Source of the DNA: Thamnidium elegans
Taxonomy: Eukaryota > Mucoromycota > Mucoromycetes > Mucorales > Mucoraceae
Direction: 5' to 3'
Assembly (NCBI GenBank): GCA_025201345.1
Contig: JAIXMG010000048.1
Location: 22,059 to 86,058 of the forward strand
Length of the DNA stretch: 64,000 nt
Positions 1-12,354 of this stretch are shown piece after piece (within the stretch, counting starts at the first letter, position 1; every line of letters begins with the position of its first letter). Below the pieces are notes generated by a model. It had not been told where the DNA came from. It searched no databases and saw only the letters and a list, made by a program, of their open reading frames with translations. The position numbers and the translations under genes were made by a program.

Positions 1-2012
1 ACTAGAAGAAGACTTGACCGAAAATAGATCAACAGATGCGACACGAAGAAAAATAGGACAGATAAAGGGCTTTTTAATGAGTATAATTATCAATGCTGAA
101 ATTAGGAAGCAAATCACGGAGGAAAGGCTTTCCGAATTATGCCCTGAATTAAATGAACAAGAGATTCGTGTTTGCATGTTACTGTATAACTCACTGGCTG
201 TATATATACCATCGAAAGATAAGCGCTATTTGGTTATTTATCTACTGACTTTTGTGATTTTAGCAAATGATTTGTTACGTTGCTGAGGGTACTCTCGTTT
301 TATGGAAAAGTATGTCCGGAACCCGCTACCCAACAAAATAGCTCGAGCATAGATCGTACGTCTGTTTACCGCTTATTCTGCGTATCTGATGATAACCGGT
401 TTCGAATTTTTGATTTTAGAGAAGAGGTTATTGCTTCCGATACAATTGCTCGATCTTGTAAAGATGCTGTTTTTAATTCTTTTTTTCGACAGATCAAGTA
501 TCCAAAGATTAGGTTGTTTGTATCGTTTAATTTCTGCTCACAATGTAACTATATTGCCTGGTATGAATATTTTGGGTACGAGGAAAAAATAAATTGGCGG
601 TAATTACCAGTACGACGAAAAAAGAAATTAAGCAATAATATTCCCTGGGGAGTGATGTGATCCAGCATATACAAGTATTTATCCTCATATATATTTACAC
701 ATACATGGTTATCTCAAGCGTCTTTATCCCTTTAAGACTAATTCATATTTATTTTAACTATGCTTTACCAACATCGTCCAGTAATAACTGTTGTCTGAGT
801 AATGATTAGAGGATTGACCATAATTATATATCTTGGCCGAAGACTAGGTTAGATAAGCACGACTTGAAGTTATATAACGAAACTGTAGCAGTTCTAGTGA
901 TACAGCACATTACCAGACTTATACTTAAACTCAGCTATAAAAAAGCTATATAACCTATATCTTTTTTCATGTAATAAAACGAAATTCTATTCTTTGCGAC
1001 TGATTACTTTTAGTATATTTTTATTTTTTATTTTTTTGAATCTTCACTAATTTATAGCTCGGATTCTACAGGGATATATTCGAAGACAACAACTGAAAGA
1101 TAATGCTAAATTAGGCGGAACGTATACAGTTACAAAATAATCCTGAAGAAATTGATTGCAACTTTTCGTTCTCTGGCACCGATAATGGAATAGCAAAAAT
1201 GACAGAAACCGTTCCTTTAGACCTTGAAAGCTTTAACTATCACTTAAGATTGCACAACATGTATAGTCCTCTAGCTGACACTCAAGAATCTACTGATGAT
1301 GTTTAAGAGCTTCCGTTTATACCATTTCCTAAGCCTCTTACTGTGAATGCAGGTGATATCGATTTATGTGGTGGTCATTGGCGGCTAAGAAGAAAAGTGG
1401 AAAGAGAGAAGAGGACGACAGATGTAGGGCAGTTTGCCACACAAATGGAAAGAAACCTCGCAGAAAATCGTTTCTCAAAAGCTATCGCAGTACAAGAAAC
1501 AAAGCGAGCATACAGAGAGCAAATAGTTAGCCGGGAACAGCTTCGCGAGTTTTATGGATCCAGAAAAAAAGCTTCAGCGAAAAGCAAAGTCGAAATTTTG
1601 GGCTACAAATTTCGAAGCCATTTATTTACCCAAGAAAGAAAGGAGATGAAATATGGTAATAAGCATATGGTTATGTTTATTGGTGATAGGGGAACTGGTG
1701 CTGGTTCAACAATTAAAGGATATCGTCAATATGGTGGGACTTGGAAACAAAAAATTCACGGCTAATCCAATACAACATGCATTACAAATGAAAACAAAGC
1801 AACCCAAACTTGCATCTATTATCTTTGTCCTTTATATAATACCAAGCAAAAAAGTCATGATGAAGAGGGAAATGATTCAGAAAAGCATAAATGATGCATT
1901 TATTTGTTATAATCAAGCCTGTGATTCTGTACGCGATAATCAAAATGTACAAACAAGAGACAGCGTTTCGGCTATGGCCATCGGTTTATCCTGTCTGGCT
2001 ACACCATTAAAT
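1..2012 (+). pseudogene. Copy X1: degraded TnpB/Fanzor-like gene, 3' two thirds (window starts inside it)
   Basis: The window opens inside a degraded gene whose fuller copy is X3 (35660-39895). Bases 1-650 encode a conserved middle region with several stops, including TGA at about 283-285. A solo LTR (653-1070) then interrupts it. Translation resumes at about 1113 with a segment containing SGTDNG (Asp codon 1181-1183), a basic helical stretch, then FIGDRGTGAGS (Asp codon 1685-1687), an ITNENKATQTC region with paired cysteines, FICYNQAC, and finally TRDSVSAMAIGLS. In TnpB/Fanzor nucleases RuvC-I, RuvC-II, a zinc ribbon and RuvC-III occur in this order, which is the basis for the call. In-frame stops at 1304-1306 and 1763-1765 and frameshifts show it is dead. 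Relative to X3 about 370 bp just after the LTR are missing. The family assignment is inference from motif order; the degeneration is seen directly. Confidence 0.5.
653..1070 (+). mobile_element. Solo LTR inside X1
   Basis: This 418-bp block begins TGATGTGATC and ends GGATTCTACA. It is homologous to 38183-38605 in X3 and, in inverted orientation, to 9374-9786 and 56991-57401 inside the DIRS elements. The flanks are GGGAG on the left and GGGAT on the right, a 4/5 match to a 5-bp target duplication that is perfect in the X3 copy. It contains no ORF. TG...CA ends plus a 5-bp duplication fit a solo LTR of an LTR retrotransposon whose internal part is absent. Confidence 0.65.
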
Positions 2013-2035
2013 AAACAGTTATCTCTTTTTTTTTT

Positions 2036-2115
2036 TGAGACTGATTACTTTTTAGTATCTTTTTATTTTTATTTTATTTTTGAAGTCCTTACTATTTTAT
2101 AGCTCGAGTTCCACA
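2036..2115 (+). mobile_element. LTR 3'-end fragment
   Basis: About 80 bp matching the last part of the solo LTR (GACTGATTACTTTTTAGTAT onward to TTCCACA). It lies directly after the X1 RuvC-III-like segment. The same fragment in the same context is found at 39906-39978 after X3. Confidence 0.5.
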
Positions 2116-2958
2116 ATCTGCTACAAAGTCGATCCTATTAAAATGTCAAAGAGACTGGTGATGAATCTTCAGCGTGATTCAATTTACACAAAATATGGTA
2201 CAAGATGAAAAATAAAAAAAATATATGGATCAAAGTCTTACTGGACAACTCTGGGGATTAAATACTACTGCTACTGCTGTTCATAATTTGTAAAGTTAAA
2301 TTGGCCTTATTCTTTTAAAAAAATAACACACCTTTATTTAAAAAGAAAGAAACAGTTCCACGTTGATACTTCTTTCACCCTGCTAGTTTTACTTTATTTT
2401 TCTTTAAAGTGAAGAAAAGGCGCAGAAATAGATCTTATTACATACGAAATATAATATTTATAGAATTAGTTTCGCTTATATTATAATAATGGAAGATGTT
2501 TGTTTTTATTAGCAGAGGTGTGAACTCGAAATTACTTTAAAGAACACGAAATACAGAATACTTTAGACAGATTCTATACTTGTGATACATACCGGAAATG
2601 TTACATTTCCCCTCCCTTCTTTTTTATTTTTATTTTGAGAGCAGGTAATTCAAACACGCTTATATCGACAGTATCAGTTGTCGTTACGTCTATGTGGCAC
2701 TTCTACAGATAATATAACGTTTCATCTTAAAGCTATTAAACTTTTTTTGTTGCATCAAAAAACAAACAAATAAATCTGATATCCGTTATGTTCACCCATT
2801 TTTATTTACTTGTTCCAAAAAGAAAAAAGGTACGATTGTATCTTAATTATCTCATATTTCACTATAGCCATATAAATATATGATCGACAGAGAAACTATT
2901 TTTAAACTTTACGCTTGCGTTTCATATTCCGCTGTCACTTAATGTAACATAACATACT
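2116..2958. other. Intergenic, upstream region type A of G1
   Basis: AT-rich sequence, nearly the same as 39979-40816 upstream of G5. It contains only short ORFs that I regard as chance. No gene or repeat is recognised beyond this duplication. Confidence 0.4.
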
Positions 2959-3055
2959 ACTCGGAACGAGTTTATGGGGTTCCGAAATAACGTATATATT
3001 TACCCCTTTTTCTTCGTCTTACTTCTTTTTCTTTTTCTTTAACAAAAATATTAGT
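2959..3055 (+). promoter_or_regulatory. Conserved promoter block of G1
   Basis: The perfect inverted repeat ACTCGGAACGAGT (2959-2971) is followed by a GGGGTTCCGAAATAACG segment, a TATATATT box (2993-3000), a pyrimidine-rich tract and the ATG at 3056. The same order precedes all seven array genes, although this lies in otherwise diverged spacers. It is therefore inferred to be the core promoter. Confidence 0.55.
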
Positions 3056-6000
3056 ATGGACGAGGTATATGATCTTCTTCAACATACTCACTTCGTTGTT
3101 TTTCCGTAAGTGATCCTCTTACTGCAAAACAATTTCATCTTTTGTTTTTTTTAAAAGAAAAGCCTTATCATCATATAGATCTTGGAATGAATACAATTCA
3201 TATAACTTATTGTCCACTTCAACAAGAGCTGTCCATACACACTTCCAAATACGAGTAATTAAAGAGCACAAAAAATATACGATGACTTTGAACAATTTGT
3301 AAAAATATAGCAAAGAGAGTTATATCACTTATGATAAACATAAATCGAATGTTTAAGTTGGGGAGACCAAAGTGTCGACGATAACGGAGAAGATACAGTA
3401 CAAATCGATGTGTCCAGAGAGAAATTATACCAACTCTTTAAGAAGGGCAAAGATAGCTGGGATCAAGATGACTTATTCACGTTAACAGCTGTATCCGACT
3501 TTATTCGCTTATCTGTAGAAGAACTAATTAAAGATTCGAAAGAAGAAATTAAAGATCGTGGTGCACTCCACTACGTATTACTTGTACCATCGGAGTGGGA
3601 AGAAGAAATAAGAGAAGTTCTGTTTCGACCTATTTTTGTTCAAGCCAATTTAATATCAAAAGATGATCACCAAGACAGGCTTTTATTTTGCTCCGATGTA
3701 GAATCTATCTATTACTCCTTAAGTAACCTAAAAGTATTTTTTTTACTGAAATGAGGCGTAATACGTTATAGGTAGAATTGTTGCCAAGAAGGGGATCAAG
3801 TGTCGATCAAGTTGGATTTAATCTTAACTGGAAATCCCTATTTGATTTTTCCGGTTCCGTAACGCGTCCGAAAATCATTAATTCAAAAGAAATGTCTCTT
3901 ACTTCGACGATGTTAAAAATGGTATTAGAGAGCTTATAAAGACCAAATTCTCTTTCAATGCTCAAGAAGACACTATTCTAAATATTACGAAAGAATTGGG
4001 TAATCGTACTTTTACTCGTATGGTTAGTAATGTAACATGGGATTAATCAGACAATATCAACTAACAGGTTTTAATAATAGAAAGATGAAGAGGAAGCTTC
4101 TTATTTAATGAAACCTTTTATTACTGACGAAAACATATCCGAATTAGATAAACACCAAGAAGAACGTATAAAATCCATTCGGCCTTTTGATATATGTGCT
4201 GAAATCAGTAAACATTTGCCTAATAACTTGGAGAAACTACTTCCAAACACCTTGTGAAGGAGTACTCTATTTTAAAATTTACTGATAAATATACTTCTAA
4301 AATCGAATTAGACGAAGGTCTATTAAATTGGTCAAGAATTTTGTTTGAATATAATCGAATATCTTCAGGTCCAGCTATATCGTACCTGAAAGCCTTTGAA
4401 TAAATATATTGAAATCAAGATATAATACGGGGGACTTTTCGATACTTGATTAGCGCAATTCAGAATTCTAACATATACGGTAAACCGCGTATACTATCAA
4501 CAAACTTCGGCGATCTCGTCTTCAATATTCCTAAACTCGAAACCAGATGCCATTATGAATATAGGTACACCATCATTATATGTTTATTATTTCAGTAGTA
4601 ATACTTTTTACAATTAGATATTCTTCTCGAGTCTACAGTGTTATCGTTCTCACTTTTAGATGAAAATGGTCTAGTAAAAGAAATCTGGAACCATGACTAC
4701 TTTGTACCTGACATAGGTAATATATGATAAAACATTATGTAGATATCTATACTAATACAGCATTAGTTTACGTTCTCTGGGATCGTTCTTTACTTTTTCA
4801 GAAGTAGTAACATTAAATGTCAAAAATTCGTAAGTCTACTAATAAGTATGATATATTCGCTACGAATAAAAAAATTAATGGCTTATTTAGATTTATCACG
4901 TTTGTTGAAGAATACTTAGTGGGTGAATCAAATATTTCTTCTATTGTATTAAATAAGGATATGCTGATTGAAATAGAAAATATACTAAGCGCAGAGAGCC
5001 ATAATAAAGATATAATGGTATCGATGCAACAGCAAGTATATATCAAAGCATTTGTATCGATTTATATGATTTATATGAATGTAATTGTATCAAGAAAGAT
5101 GCCGAAAATCGCAGGAGGTAACGACAATATAAAAACTGGATATGCTATTACTATTGAAAAGACGCTTCTTCAGAGATTACTTGTCACTGAAGATGATCTA
5201 AGAGATATGATATATGCAAGCAATCTGGTACAAGAAAATGACAGCTATAAAAAACTCAGAATTACTACACAAGGACAAGGACTCTTACCTGTAATTCAAC
5301 AGTCATTCAAACTACTGTTTCCACTCAAGTCTTTCTTTATGGTAGCTCAACTGCATAAAGACTATGTACAGCTAACGCTAAATCAAGTGGTAACTGAATC
5401 TGGTTCAGATCACAAAGATCAGGAAACAATTGTTATCAAAGAAGAAATAATCCCTATTCCCAATATATATGACTCATTGTGCTTCAACATGTGGAACAAT
5501 ATTACAGAAGATAGCAGTCTAATTCAACTATGTGACACACATAAAGGATATAACGACAGCGAATTACTAGATATATTCTCGTTAGAAAATAAAGCAGAAT
5601 TTATGAATAACCTGAAGGAGTACATATCTAAAGATGTAAGTAACTAAAATAGTGTCAGTGATTATCATTCTTTTTATCTAAAATTTTAATTTATACTTTT
5701 TATAGATCCTTAACAAGAATTTGACCACACAAAAAGCAGACAAAACCACTGTATATCTAAGCAAATTATGTAACTGTAGAGTTTGTTTAACGGTAAACGA
5801 TATTACAGAGATATCTTTCCGACCGGTTCTACAAGATATCATCTCTCTTGTATTTACCTCCTTGATAAATAAGCAACTCTTTGGAAACTATAGACATAGT
5901 CAATATGTGTTTCACCTGATATGCTTCAATTATAATCCACAGTTCCAACATATCCTTATGAAAATACTAGATGAAGAAACCGACTATTTTTTATATGAAC

Positions 6001-6649
6001 AGAGGATTGACGTAGATCACTATACGATACCAAGTTTACCAAATCAGCTGTTGCAGCCTATTCTTCAGCAAGAACCATGCTCATATAAAGGATTTCAAGT
6101 GGGTGTTTTACGTCAGGTTTATAGTGAAAACTCCGGTTTCGGTTTTGAAGACTCTTCGTATTGTCCTCCCATTGTACTTAAAAGCAATCGAGAGGATACG
6201 AACACCGTTTTAATCGATGACGAAAAAGTATTTCCGTTGTTCAAGAAGGGAGACAAAATGAATGAAAGTCAATTAAATCGAGTGTTTTATTTGAATGCGG
6301 ATCAAGAATACGGCAGTAATATGCTTTCTCTACGTAGGTGATAATATAAAGGATATTACTTTTTTAACTTACTTAAACTTCAATAGGTTTCTTTAAACTT
6401 AAGCCAGTCGCTAGTTTAAGATCCGATGAATTTATTGGTTTAGAGCATGCAACTGAAAAATTCGGAGATAGTTTATTTTTAGATAATATAAATACATTCG
6501 AGATAAATCAAGATATACCTTATATGATCTCTATAGTTTACCACGGTTATTCGTCATCCCTTTATTTTGAAATTAAAGTGGTTGGATGCGAGAGTTACAC
6601 AGAGTATATAACAATACTTGCGGAACCCATGACATTATGTCGATTTTAA
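3056..6649 (+). pseudogene. G1: HSPA12/Hsp70-like array gene, frameshifted
   Basis: First copy of the nine-exon array gene (protein described under G2). Exons are 3056-3105, 3158-3254, 3311-4022, 4081-4564, 4618-4716, 4767-4829, 4891-5635, 5706-6333 and 6387-6649. It is broken: an extra C before the first donor shifts the frame of exon 2. Exon 3 has indels around 3725-3800 and reads into a stop after VFFLLK. Exon 4 lacks a base in the LEKLLPN(T/N)L region near 4250, and exon 5 is one base short at its donor. Exons 7-9 stay open, giving long conserved segments such as QQQVYIKAFV and FKLKPVASLR, and the tail retains LAEPMTLCRF. The poly(A) signal AATAAA is at 6703-6708. Damage is restricted to the 5' half, so either the pseudogenisation is recent or the sequence there has local errors. 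Confidence 0.8.
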
Positions 6650-7672
6650 AAATAGAAAAATTACCATTGTGTTGATGGTGTACCTACTATATTTTACACT
6701 TTAATAAAAGAAATTATCGCTTATAAATTCATATAGAAGTTGTAATTAAGAACTTTTATAGTCGTATATAAAGCATTATACGGAGTAACAATATAAAAAT
6801 GATGTTTCATGCAGTTGGCAATTCCACAAATCTGAGATCGAATATAACGAAAGCATTTATAAAATGACATTTATTTATTTTTCTCCCTCAAGCCACAGTG
6901 CTTTTTACGTCCCATTTTCTTCGTAATAAACGTGCGTGTACTATTTTTTATATCTGTATTTAAAGAGTGTTATATCTGTGTGTGTAATTGTTTTACACGC
7001 CCTTTTTATATTTCTTGACTGATCTTTGAGAGGTATGTACTATATCGCCACAATTACCGCTTATGCTAGTTATCGATATGAGTTTGTTTGGTTGACCAGT
7101 ATTTGAAATAAAAGTAAAAAGGCGAGGGGATGAAGCTATATCATTTTGAGTAGGTCTCACAACTACGTTATTTGCTTGAAGTATTCCTTGGGTTTAGACT
7201 CTTTAAAGCCGCTTTGAGTTCAGATTCCTAACTAAATAAACTATACACTTAATGTCCCTTCGATGTTTGATACAACGAAAATGAATTTGGTTTATCAAGT
7301 CCGGAAAGAATATACCTAAAAGAGAGAGATATTTACCTTGAATAACATGATAAAATTGGATGGTGAATGGGGGCTTGTTCATCCCCTTTTTCATCGAGCG
7401 AAGGATTTATAATATGATCTTGCTCTAACCAAAATTTGTAGGTGGGTCCTTCTGGGATGTGTCATATGGATCAGAGGCGAACAATTTTTGTCTCATTCTA
7501 ACACAAAACTATTTTCTAATCTATAAAAAGAATTAAAGCTTTCTTTTTATCTATAATAGCAGCAAAATGGTGTGTGCTTTACGAAAAGAATTGCATGTTT
7601 TCATTTCCGTCTGAAATCGAATATGGCTCATACAGAAACACAAAAAAAATGCAATATCATTAAGTTAAATAA
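6650..7672. other. Conserved 3' flank of G1, with AATAAA and a 330-bp indel segment
   Basis: Sequence shared by the regions after G2, G4 and G6. It begins with the 3' UTR (AATAAA at 6703-6708). Positions 7160-7489 form a block present here and after G2 (about 17097-17410) but absent after G4 and G6. It is bounded by the direct repeat GTCTCA (7154-7159 and 7490-7495). No gene is seen; the 63-aa antisense ORF at 7203-7394 is not convincing. Confidence 0.5.
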
Positions 7673-7711
7673 ATAGTTAATGAAGTTCGAAGCATGACTG
7701 AAAAACTAAAC

Positions 7712-7840
7712 TTATTATCCGAAGTGGAGGAGACTCTTGTTGTGTTACCATATTTTCTTTATTAATTCGAATATTCAGAAGAAAAAAATATAATGATGAT
7801 AATAATAAATTGATTGTTGGGATAATAATAAAATCTTATC
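7712..7840. repeat. Left inverted terminal repeat of D1
   Basis: It starts at TTATTATCCGAAG and runs to ATAATAAAATCTTATC, and is the reverse complement of 12355-12485 with scattered differences. The element extends about 40 bp beyond it on the left (from about 7673); that extension has no counterpart in the right repeat but is matched by the internal complementary region. Confidence 0.8.
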
Positions 7841-7893
7841 CATACAGAAAGAAATAATAAAATAAAATATAAAATAAAATATAAAAGGGCGGG

Positions 7894-7997
7894 ACAACAA
7901 GAGTCTCCTCCCCTTCGGATAATAAGTTTAGTTTTTCAGCTATACTTCGAACTTAATTAACTATTATCCTTCATTGGGTCGGAGGCTTTTGTTGTGT
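7894..7997. repeat. Internal complementary region of D1
   Basis: The first half (7894 to about 7955) is the reverse complement of the extreme left end (7680-7745). The second half (about 7962-7997) is the reverse complement of the extreme right end (about 12450-12485). It therefore reads like the joined ends of a circle. In DIRS elements this region templates completion of the ends and circularisation. Confidence 0.75.
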
Positions 7998-8040
7998 ATA
8001 CAGAATAAAGTGAGTGTACTTCACAAAATAAGATCAGTGA

Positions 8041-9373
8041 AATTAGTAGTAGAAGCCCGATTTAATCGATAGTAAGTATCGAAGATTGAAGAAGAAGCCC
8101 AGACCCATGTGTAAGAACATCTTCTAATTTAGCCCCAGCCAAAATTGCTCTCGTTGATCCTACCGCACGTGCTTTGATAGCCTTGGTTCTTAAAGAAGTA
8201 GGAGATATAGTGGTGGTGGCCAAATTCAGAACGTATTTGATATGGTTACTAATACGCTCAGAACCGATATACTTATCAGAATCAGTTACGTTACGAACTA
8301 AAGACACATAAGAAAACTGAGGAAGCCGAGGATGTTGACATATCAGTGGAGGCAGAGATATAAATCACTCTTTGTACGCTTGATAGCAAAGCCACAGGGC
8401 ATAAAGAAGGATTTGAGTGCACAGAAATAACTACGACTTTTTTGATAGGACGACCAGAACGCTTTTCCTTAGGATCCAGAATCACTAATTGCAGTGTATC
8501 AGCAGAAACCAAAGCCTTACCATCATTAATGCGTTCGATATCAGAAGGACGTAAAAACCCTGATATACCCAACAGAAAACATAGCTTTTGTGTTAGTCTC
8601 AAAAGTGGCATTTGTTGATTGTCCCCCTCAGAGCGAGAACAAAATCAATAGCGGGTTGTAAATTGATGACAGGAAAATCAAACGAAAGAATAGCACCATT
8701 CTTTAAGGTAGCAAAGAATTTGATATATAAAGGATCCGATGTAATCTGCGCTCCTTGCTCGGTTGTATATAGTTGAAGAATACCTTGTTTATACTGTAAG
8801 TTAGTGGAATAAACCCATTCATGATGAACATGACCATAGACTAAGTAATTAACCAAGCCAATAGCTGTAACAAATTCCAAGACGTTACGATTATGTTGGG
8901 TACCTCAATTCAGAAAACGTTGGTGAGTTCCATCATAGCGTTGATGCTGTAGCTTGCGCCATGTAGGGTTATATATAATAGCAGATGATTCTTCATTCAA
9001 AGTAGAAGGCAAGTCAATACGCCGTTGTTTCGTGATACCTAAAGAACCAGGTGCCATGCCATCAACTGCCAATGTTGATTCTTCTCCAAAAGCGACTGCA
9101 ATTATCCTGGAGCTGCTTGGACTTGATTCCGTGGGATCATTAACGGATTGTGGCGTCGAGTTAGTTGTAATAGACGAGGGCACCATATTGCACTGATCCA
9201 ATGTGGTGTTATCAGCGTACATTCCTTTACCTGATCCAATTGCAGCTTCTGAAGTATACTGGGTATCATGTTCCAAGGCGGGCAGATATACGGGTTGTTG
9301 AACGGAGTCCAAGTCAGTTTCATTGCATCGGTTGCTATCGCCCGATCGTCGAACTTCCACGTTACAAAATGGC
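8041..9373 (-). pseudogene. D1 C-terminal pol region and tyrosine recombinase
   Basis: Reading on the - strand, the first part (to about 9100) contains WTPFNNPYICPPWN and LITPHW, typical of the segment following RNase H in DIRS pol. The recombinase follows: GFLRPSDIERIND carries the first catalytic Arg, LRTKAIKARA matches the second Arg/His box, and the Tyr lies in the FDTYYRL context seen intact in D2. D1 has a 2-bp insertion at about 8626-8630 relative to D2, a frame change near 8390 shared with D2, and a further indel near 8090 that scrambles the region around the catalytic Tyr. It would cut and join the circular cDNA at the target. It is judged inactive here. Confidence 0.7.
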
Positions 9374-9786
9374 TGTGGAATCCGAGCTATAAATAGTGAA
9401 GGTTCAAATAAAGAATAAAAAAAAAGATACTAAAAAGTAATCAGTCGCAAAATTAGGGTTTTCGTTTTATTAAATAAAAAGGTGCAGGTTTATATAGCTT
9501 TTTTATATCTGAATTTAAGTACAATTCTGGTAGTGTGCTGTATCACAATAAGTGCCACAGTTTCCTCATACAACTTCAAGCCGTGCTTATCTAACCTAGT
9601 CTTCGGTCAAGATACGTCAATCCTCTAATCATTACTCAGACAACAGTTTTTACTAGACGATGTTGGTAAGGCTTAGTTAAAATAACTATGAATTAACCAT
9701 AAAGGGATAAAAACGTGTGAGATAATCACGTACATGTAAATATATATAAAGAATATATATATATGTGTATATGCTTGATCACATCG
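9374..9786 (-). mobile_element. Solo LTR nested in the DIRS pol gene (D1)
   Basis: The reverse complement of this 413-bp block matches the solo LTRs at 653-1070 and 38183-38605. It sits between the RNase H end (AAQLNTKC) and the continuation HFVTWKFDDRA, so it interrupts one reading frame. D2 has it at the homologous place. A target duplication is not clear here. Confidence 0.65.
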
Positions 9787-11395
9787 CTAGCGGCATTTGG
9801 TGTTCAGCTGTGCTGCAAATAGATCGACTGAATGCGGACCCCATTGTTGTTCCAGTTGAGAGAATATTTTCTGGCTGAGACTCCATTCCAGTTGTTGATC
9901 CAATTGTTGTCGGGACAGTGAATCGGCCGGGTTGGACATTGTTGCTATATAATCCGCCTTTATTCGTGTATTGTTCGTTAAGCAGTTGTTCCATATTTTT
10001 TTGAGTGAGATCCAAAAGATGCTGCGACCTGGTTCGGTCAAAATGGTTTACGTAAGATATGACGGTGGAGTTGTCGCAATAGATTCGAATCGAACAGCCT
10101 TGATATTTTGGATGGATGACGATTAAATATATGACCATAAGCTCGAGATAATTTATATACTGTAACTTCTCGTTTGGCGACCACAAACCGCTGATGACGC
10201 TGGAACCATCGACTATTCCCCAACCTGTCATGGATGCATCTGTGTACAGTTCGTGGTGATGGACTTTGGGAATAAAAGTGTGTCCATTCCATTGTGTCAA
10301 ATGTTGTATCCACCATTGAAGATTCCGTTTAGCATGTTCTGTCAACGTAACAAGTGGTTGATTCGATCTTTTTAACTAATTTGCCTGTTGGAGAAGTTGC
10401 CGAGTGTGCAGTCTTGCGGGGAAAACTGCAAGTGACATGGCTAGAGCTTTGCCGATAAAAAATTGTAGCGTTGCCAGTTTCACCTTGGTCTGGTGTAATA
10501 ATTTCTGAGCTGACCTGCGAATGTCGCGTATCCTGTTGGTGGGTACCGTTAATGTCATCGTCTCGGTGTTGATCAGAAAGCCGAGATGCTGAATAATTGT
10601 AGGCAGATTTAGCTATGATTTATTTTGATTCACGAGGAACCCTAATGCTTCTAATTTGCATATTACCTTCTTTGTAGCGGACAGAGTTGCTGTCACAGAT
10701 TTGCCGATTACTAACCAGTCGTCTAGATATGCTGAGATCAATATTCCTGACCGACGTGCCCATTTCAATACCGGTTTCAATAACTTGGTGAACACCATAG
10801 GGCTCAGAGAAAGTCAGAAAGGGATGGTGCGAAATTGAAAAGTCTTGTGATTCCAATGAAACCGTAGATACTTTTTGGATGTTTCGTGAACTAATACATG
10901 GAGAAAAGCATCGGTCAAATCTATACTTGTCATGAAGTATCCCTTCTGAAGAAGACTGCATATAGTCTTTATGATTTCCATCTTGAACGGTATGCGAGGA
11001 AGATACTGATGTAATGGCTTTAGGTTGAGGACCGGACGTTCCCCCACCTGTCTTCTTCGGGATGGTGAACAAGGTCGAGTTAAAACTTGACTGATCGTTT
11101 GGTTTTCCGGAAGAACTTCCTCTATGGCTTGTTTCACTAATAATGCATGAACTTTTGCTTCGATCGTTGTTCGTTACTGTAAAGGAAGCTGAAGAGCTCG
11201 TAGGTGAGGATGGAGTTGAGATTGGTATGTTGCTGAGGTAGGAGGAGATGTTGAAAAGGGGATTCGATAACCCTTTTCGATTACGCTTTGGACCCATTTC
11301 TCGGAAGACAGTTTTGACCACGCGGAAGAAAAGGACGATAAGCGACCGCCAACTATTGCTGGTTGGGAGTACCCGGACATCTCTGAATAATTCTA
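9787..11395 (-). pseudogene. D1 reverse transcriptase and RNase H
   Basis: - strand. It begins with VGGRLSSFSSAWSKLSSEKW, the usual lead-in of DIRS RT. Then come an RPVLNLKPL segment, YFMTSIDLTDAFLHV (first catalytic Asp region), FQFRTIPF, and the YLDD active-site box (ISAYLDDWLVIGK). The RNase H part has YTDASMTGWG, YLELMV and YCDNSTV, supplying its acidic residues. An in-frame TGA at 10816-10814 stands where the conserved FGLS glycine is expected (IPF-stop-LSLSP). D2 has the same stop, so it predates the duplication. Additional frame changes lie near 11090 and 10610. RNA-to-DNA copying would be its role; it appears dead. Confidence 0.75.
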
Positions 11396-11572
11396 TTATT
11401 AGAAGAAGAAAAAGAAAGAATTACTAGGACGGTTTCGGTGATCATTCTGACCACCTGAATATGCAACATTAGAAGATGAGTGTCCAACCTTGAATATTGA
11501 ATCATATGTTGCACTAGATTGCTGATTACGGTGAGGAGTCGAACTAGGTTGTTGGAGATGGTTACAATTAAA

Positions 11573-12286
11573 TTATCGACGTTGAGGTTTACGCGAGGCT
11601 GCTTTCACAACTTTGCGTAAATTGGTGCTGTCCACAATAGCTTTAGTGTATTGAAATAAAGGCGTAGGACTGGGTGTAAGCTTAGTCTTAGATGGAATAG
11701 GCGGTGCAACCAAACGTGTTTTGCGAGATACATTATCCATTTGAAGTTGTGTAATGTGAGACGCAGTGTCCGACACGAGGGTGTGCATCTTGTTAATAAA
11801 ATAAATGACCTCTTCAATGGGAATAGAGGGTGCATTTGAGCGAAGGCTCTCGTGCAAAAACTTATCTATCGGACGAGTGGTAGCTGCCAGACGTCGTTGG
11901 ATTTCGGATAATTGTCCGTCATAATGCTTAGTGAATCTTCCAACATTCTCTGCCAAATTAAGGACTGGTGGAAGGTATTGGCGTACAGCATTACGTGAGC
12001 AGACGTGGATAAACCGCTTTCGATCATGTTCGTCCAAAGGTGAGCGAAAAAAATCGTCGGCCATTCCAGGTAAAGCCCTTTGCAGTTGTTCGGTGGGAAT
12101 AAGATCTGAAGCGACAGGACGTTCGATGATTTGTAGGTCATAATCATCACCAGCTTCCATATGAGAAGGCGTAAGGGTTGGAGTAGACTGCGATTGTTGC
12201 GGCAATTGTTGGCGAATCTCGTCCGATTGGCTTGCCAAACCTTGAAGTTGAAAAGCTAAAGTATTTTGGTTGTTATCATCCAACAT
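11573..12286 (-). CDS. D1 gag-like ORF
   Basis: A 237-aa - strand ORF starting MLDDNNQNTLAFQ, just inside the right terminal repeat, where DIRS elements encode their Gag-like protein. It has a Gln/Ser-rich N-terminus, then a charged helical middle (NLAENVGRFTKHYDGQLSE) and a basic C-terminus (KAASRKPQRR). No CCHC knuckle is visible. It ends at a stop that is read through in D2, whose version is 311 aa, so D1 is truncated. Function is inferred from position. Confidence 0.6.
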   Translation of the reverse strand: MLDDNNQNTLAFQLQGLASQSDEIRQQLPQQSQSTPTLTPSHMEAGDDYDLQIIERPVASDLIPTEQLQRALPGMADDFFRSPLDEHDRKRFIHVCSRNAVRQYLPPVLNLAENVGRFTKHYDGQLSEIQRRLAATTRPIDKFLHESLRSNAPSIPIEEVIYFINKMHTLVSDTASHITQLQMDNVSRKTRLVAPPIPSKTKLTPSPTPLFQYTKAIVDSTNLRKVVKAASRKPQRR

Positions 12287-12354
12287 AATACGTGAAGAAA
12301 AGGAAAATCTAAATATGACCGACGGTGGAGTACCAGGAGCGAAATAAAAGATGA

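Noticed and set aside
2990..3010. CCCCT upstream of the ATG as a yeast-type stress response element
   Set aside because: The pentamer is too short to claim and is absent in G2, G3 and G4.
8954..9392. Plus-strand ORFs overlapping the DIRS coding region (8954-9196, 9201-9392)
   Set aside because: They are shadows of the - strand pol region, which has clear family motifs.
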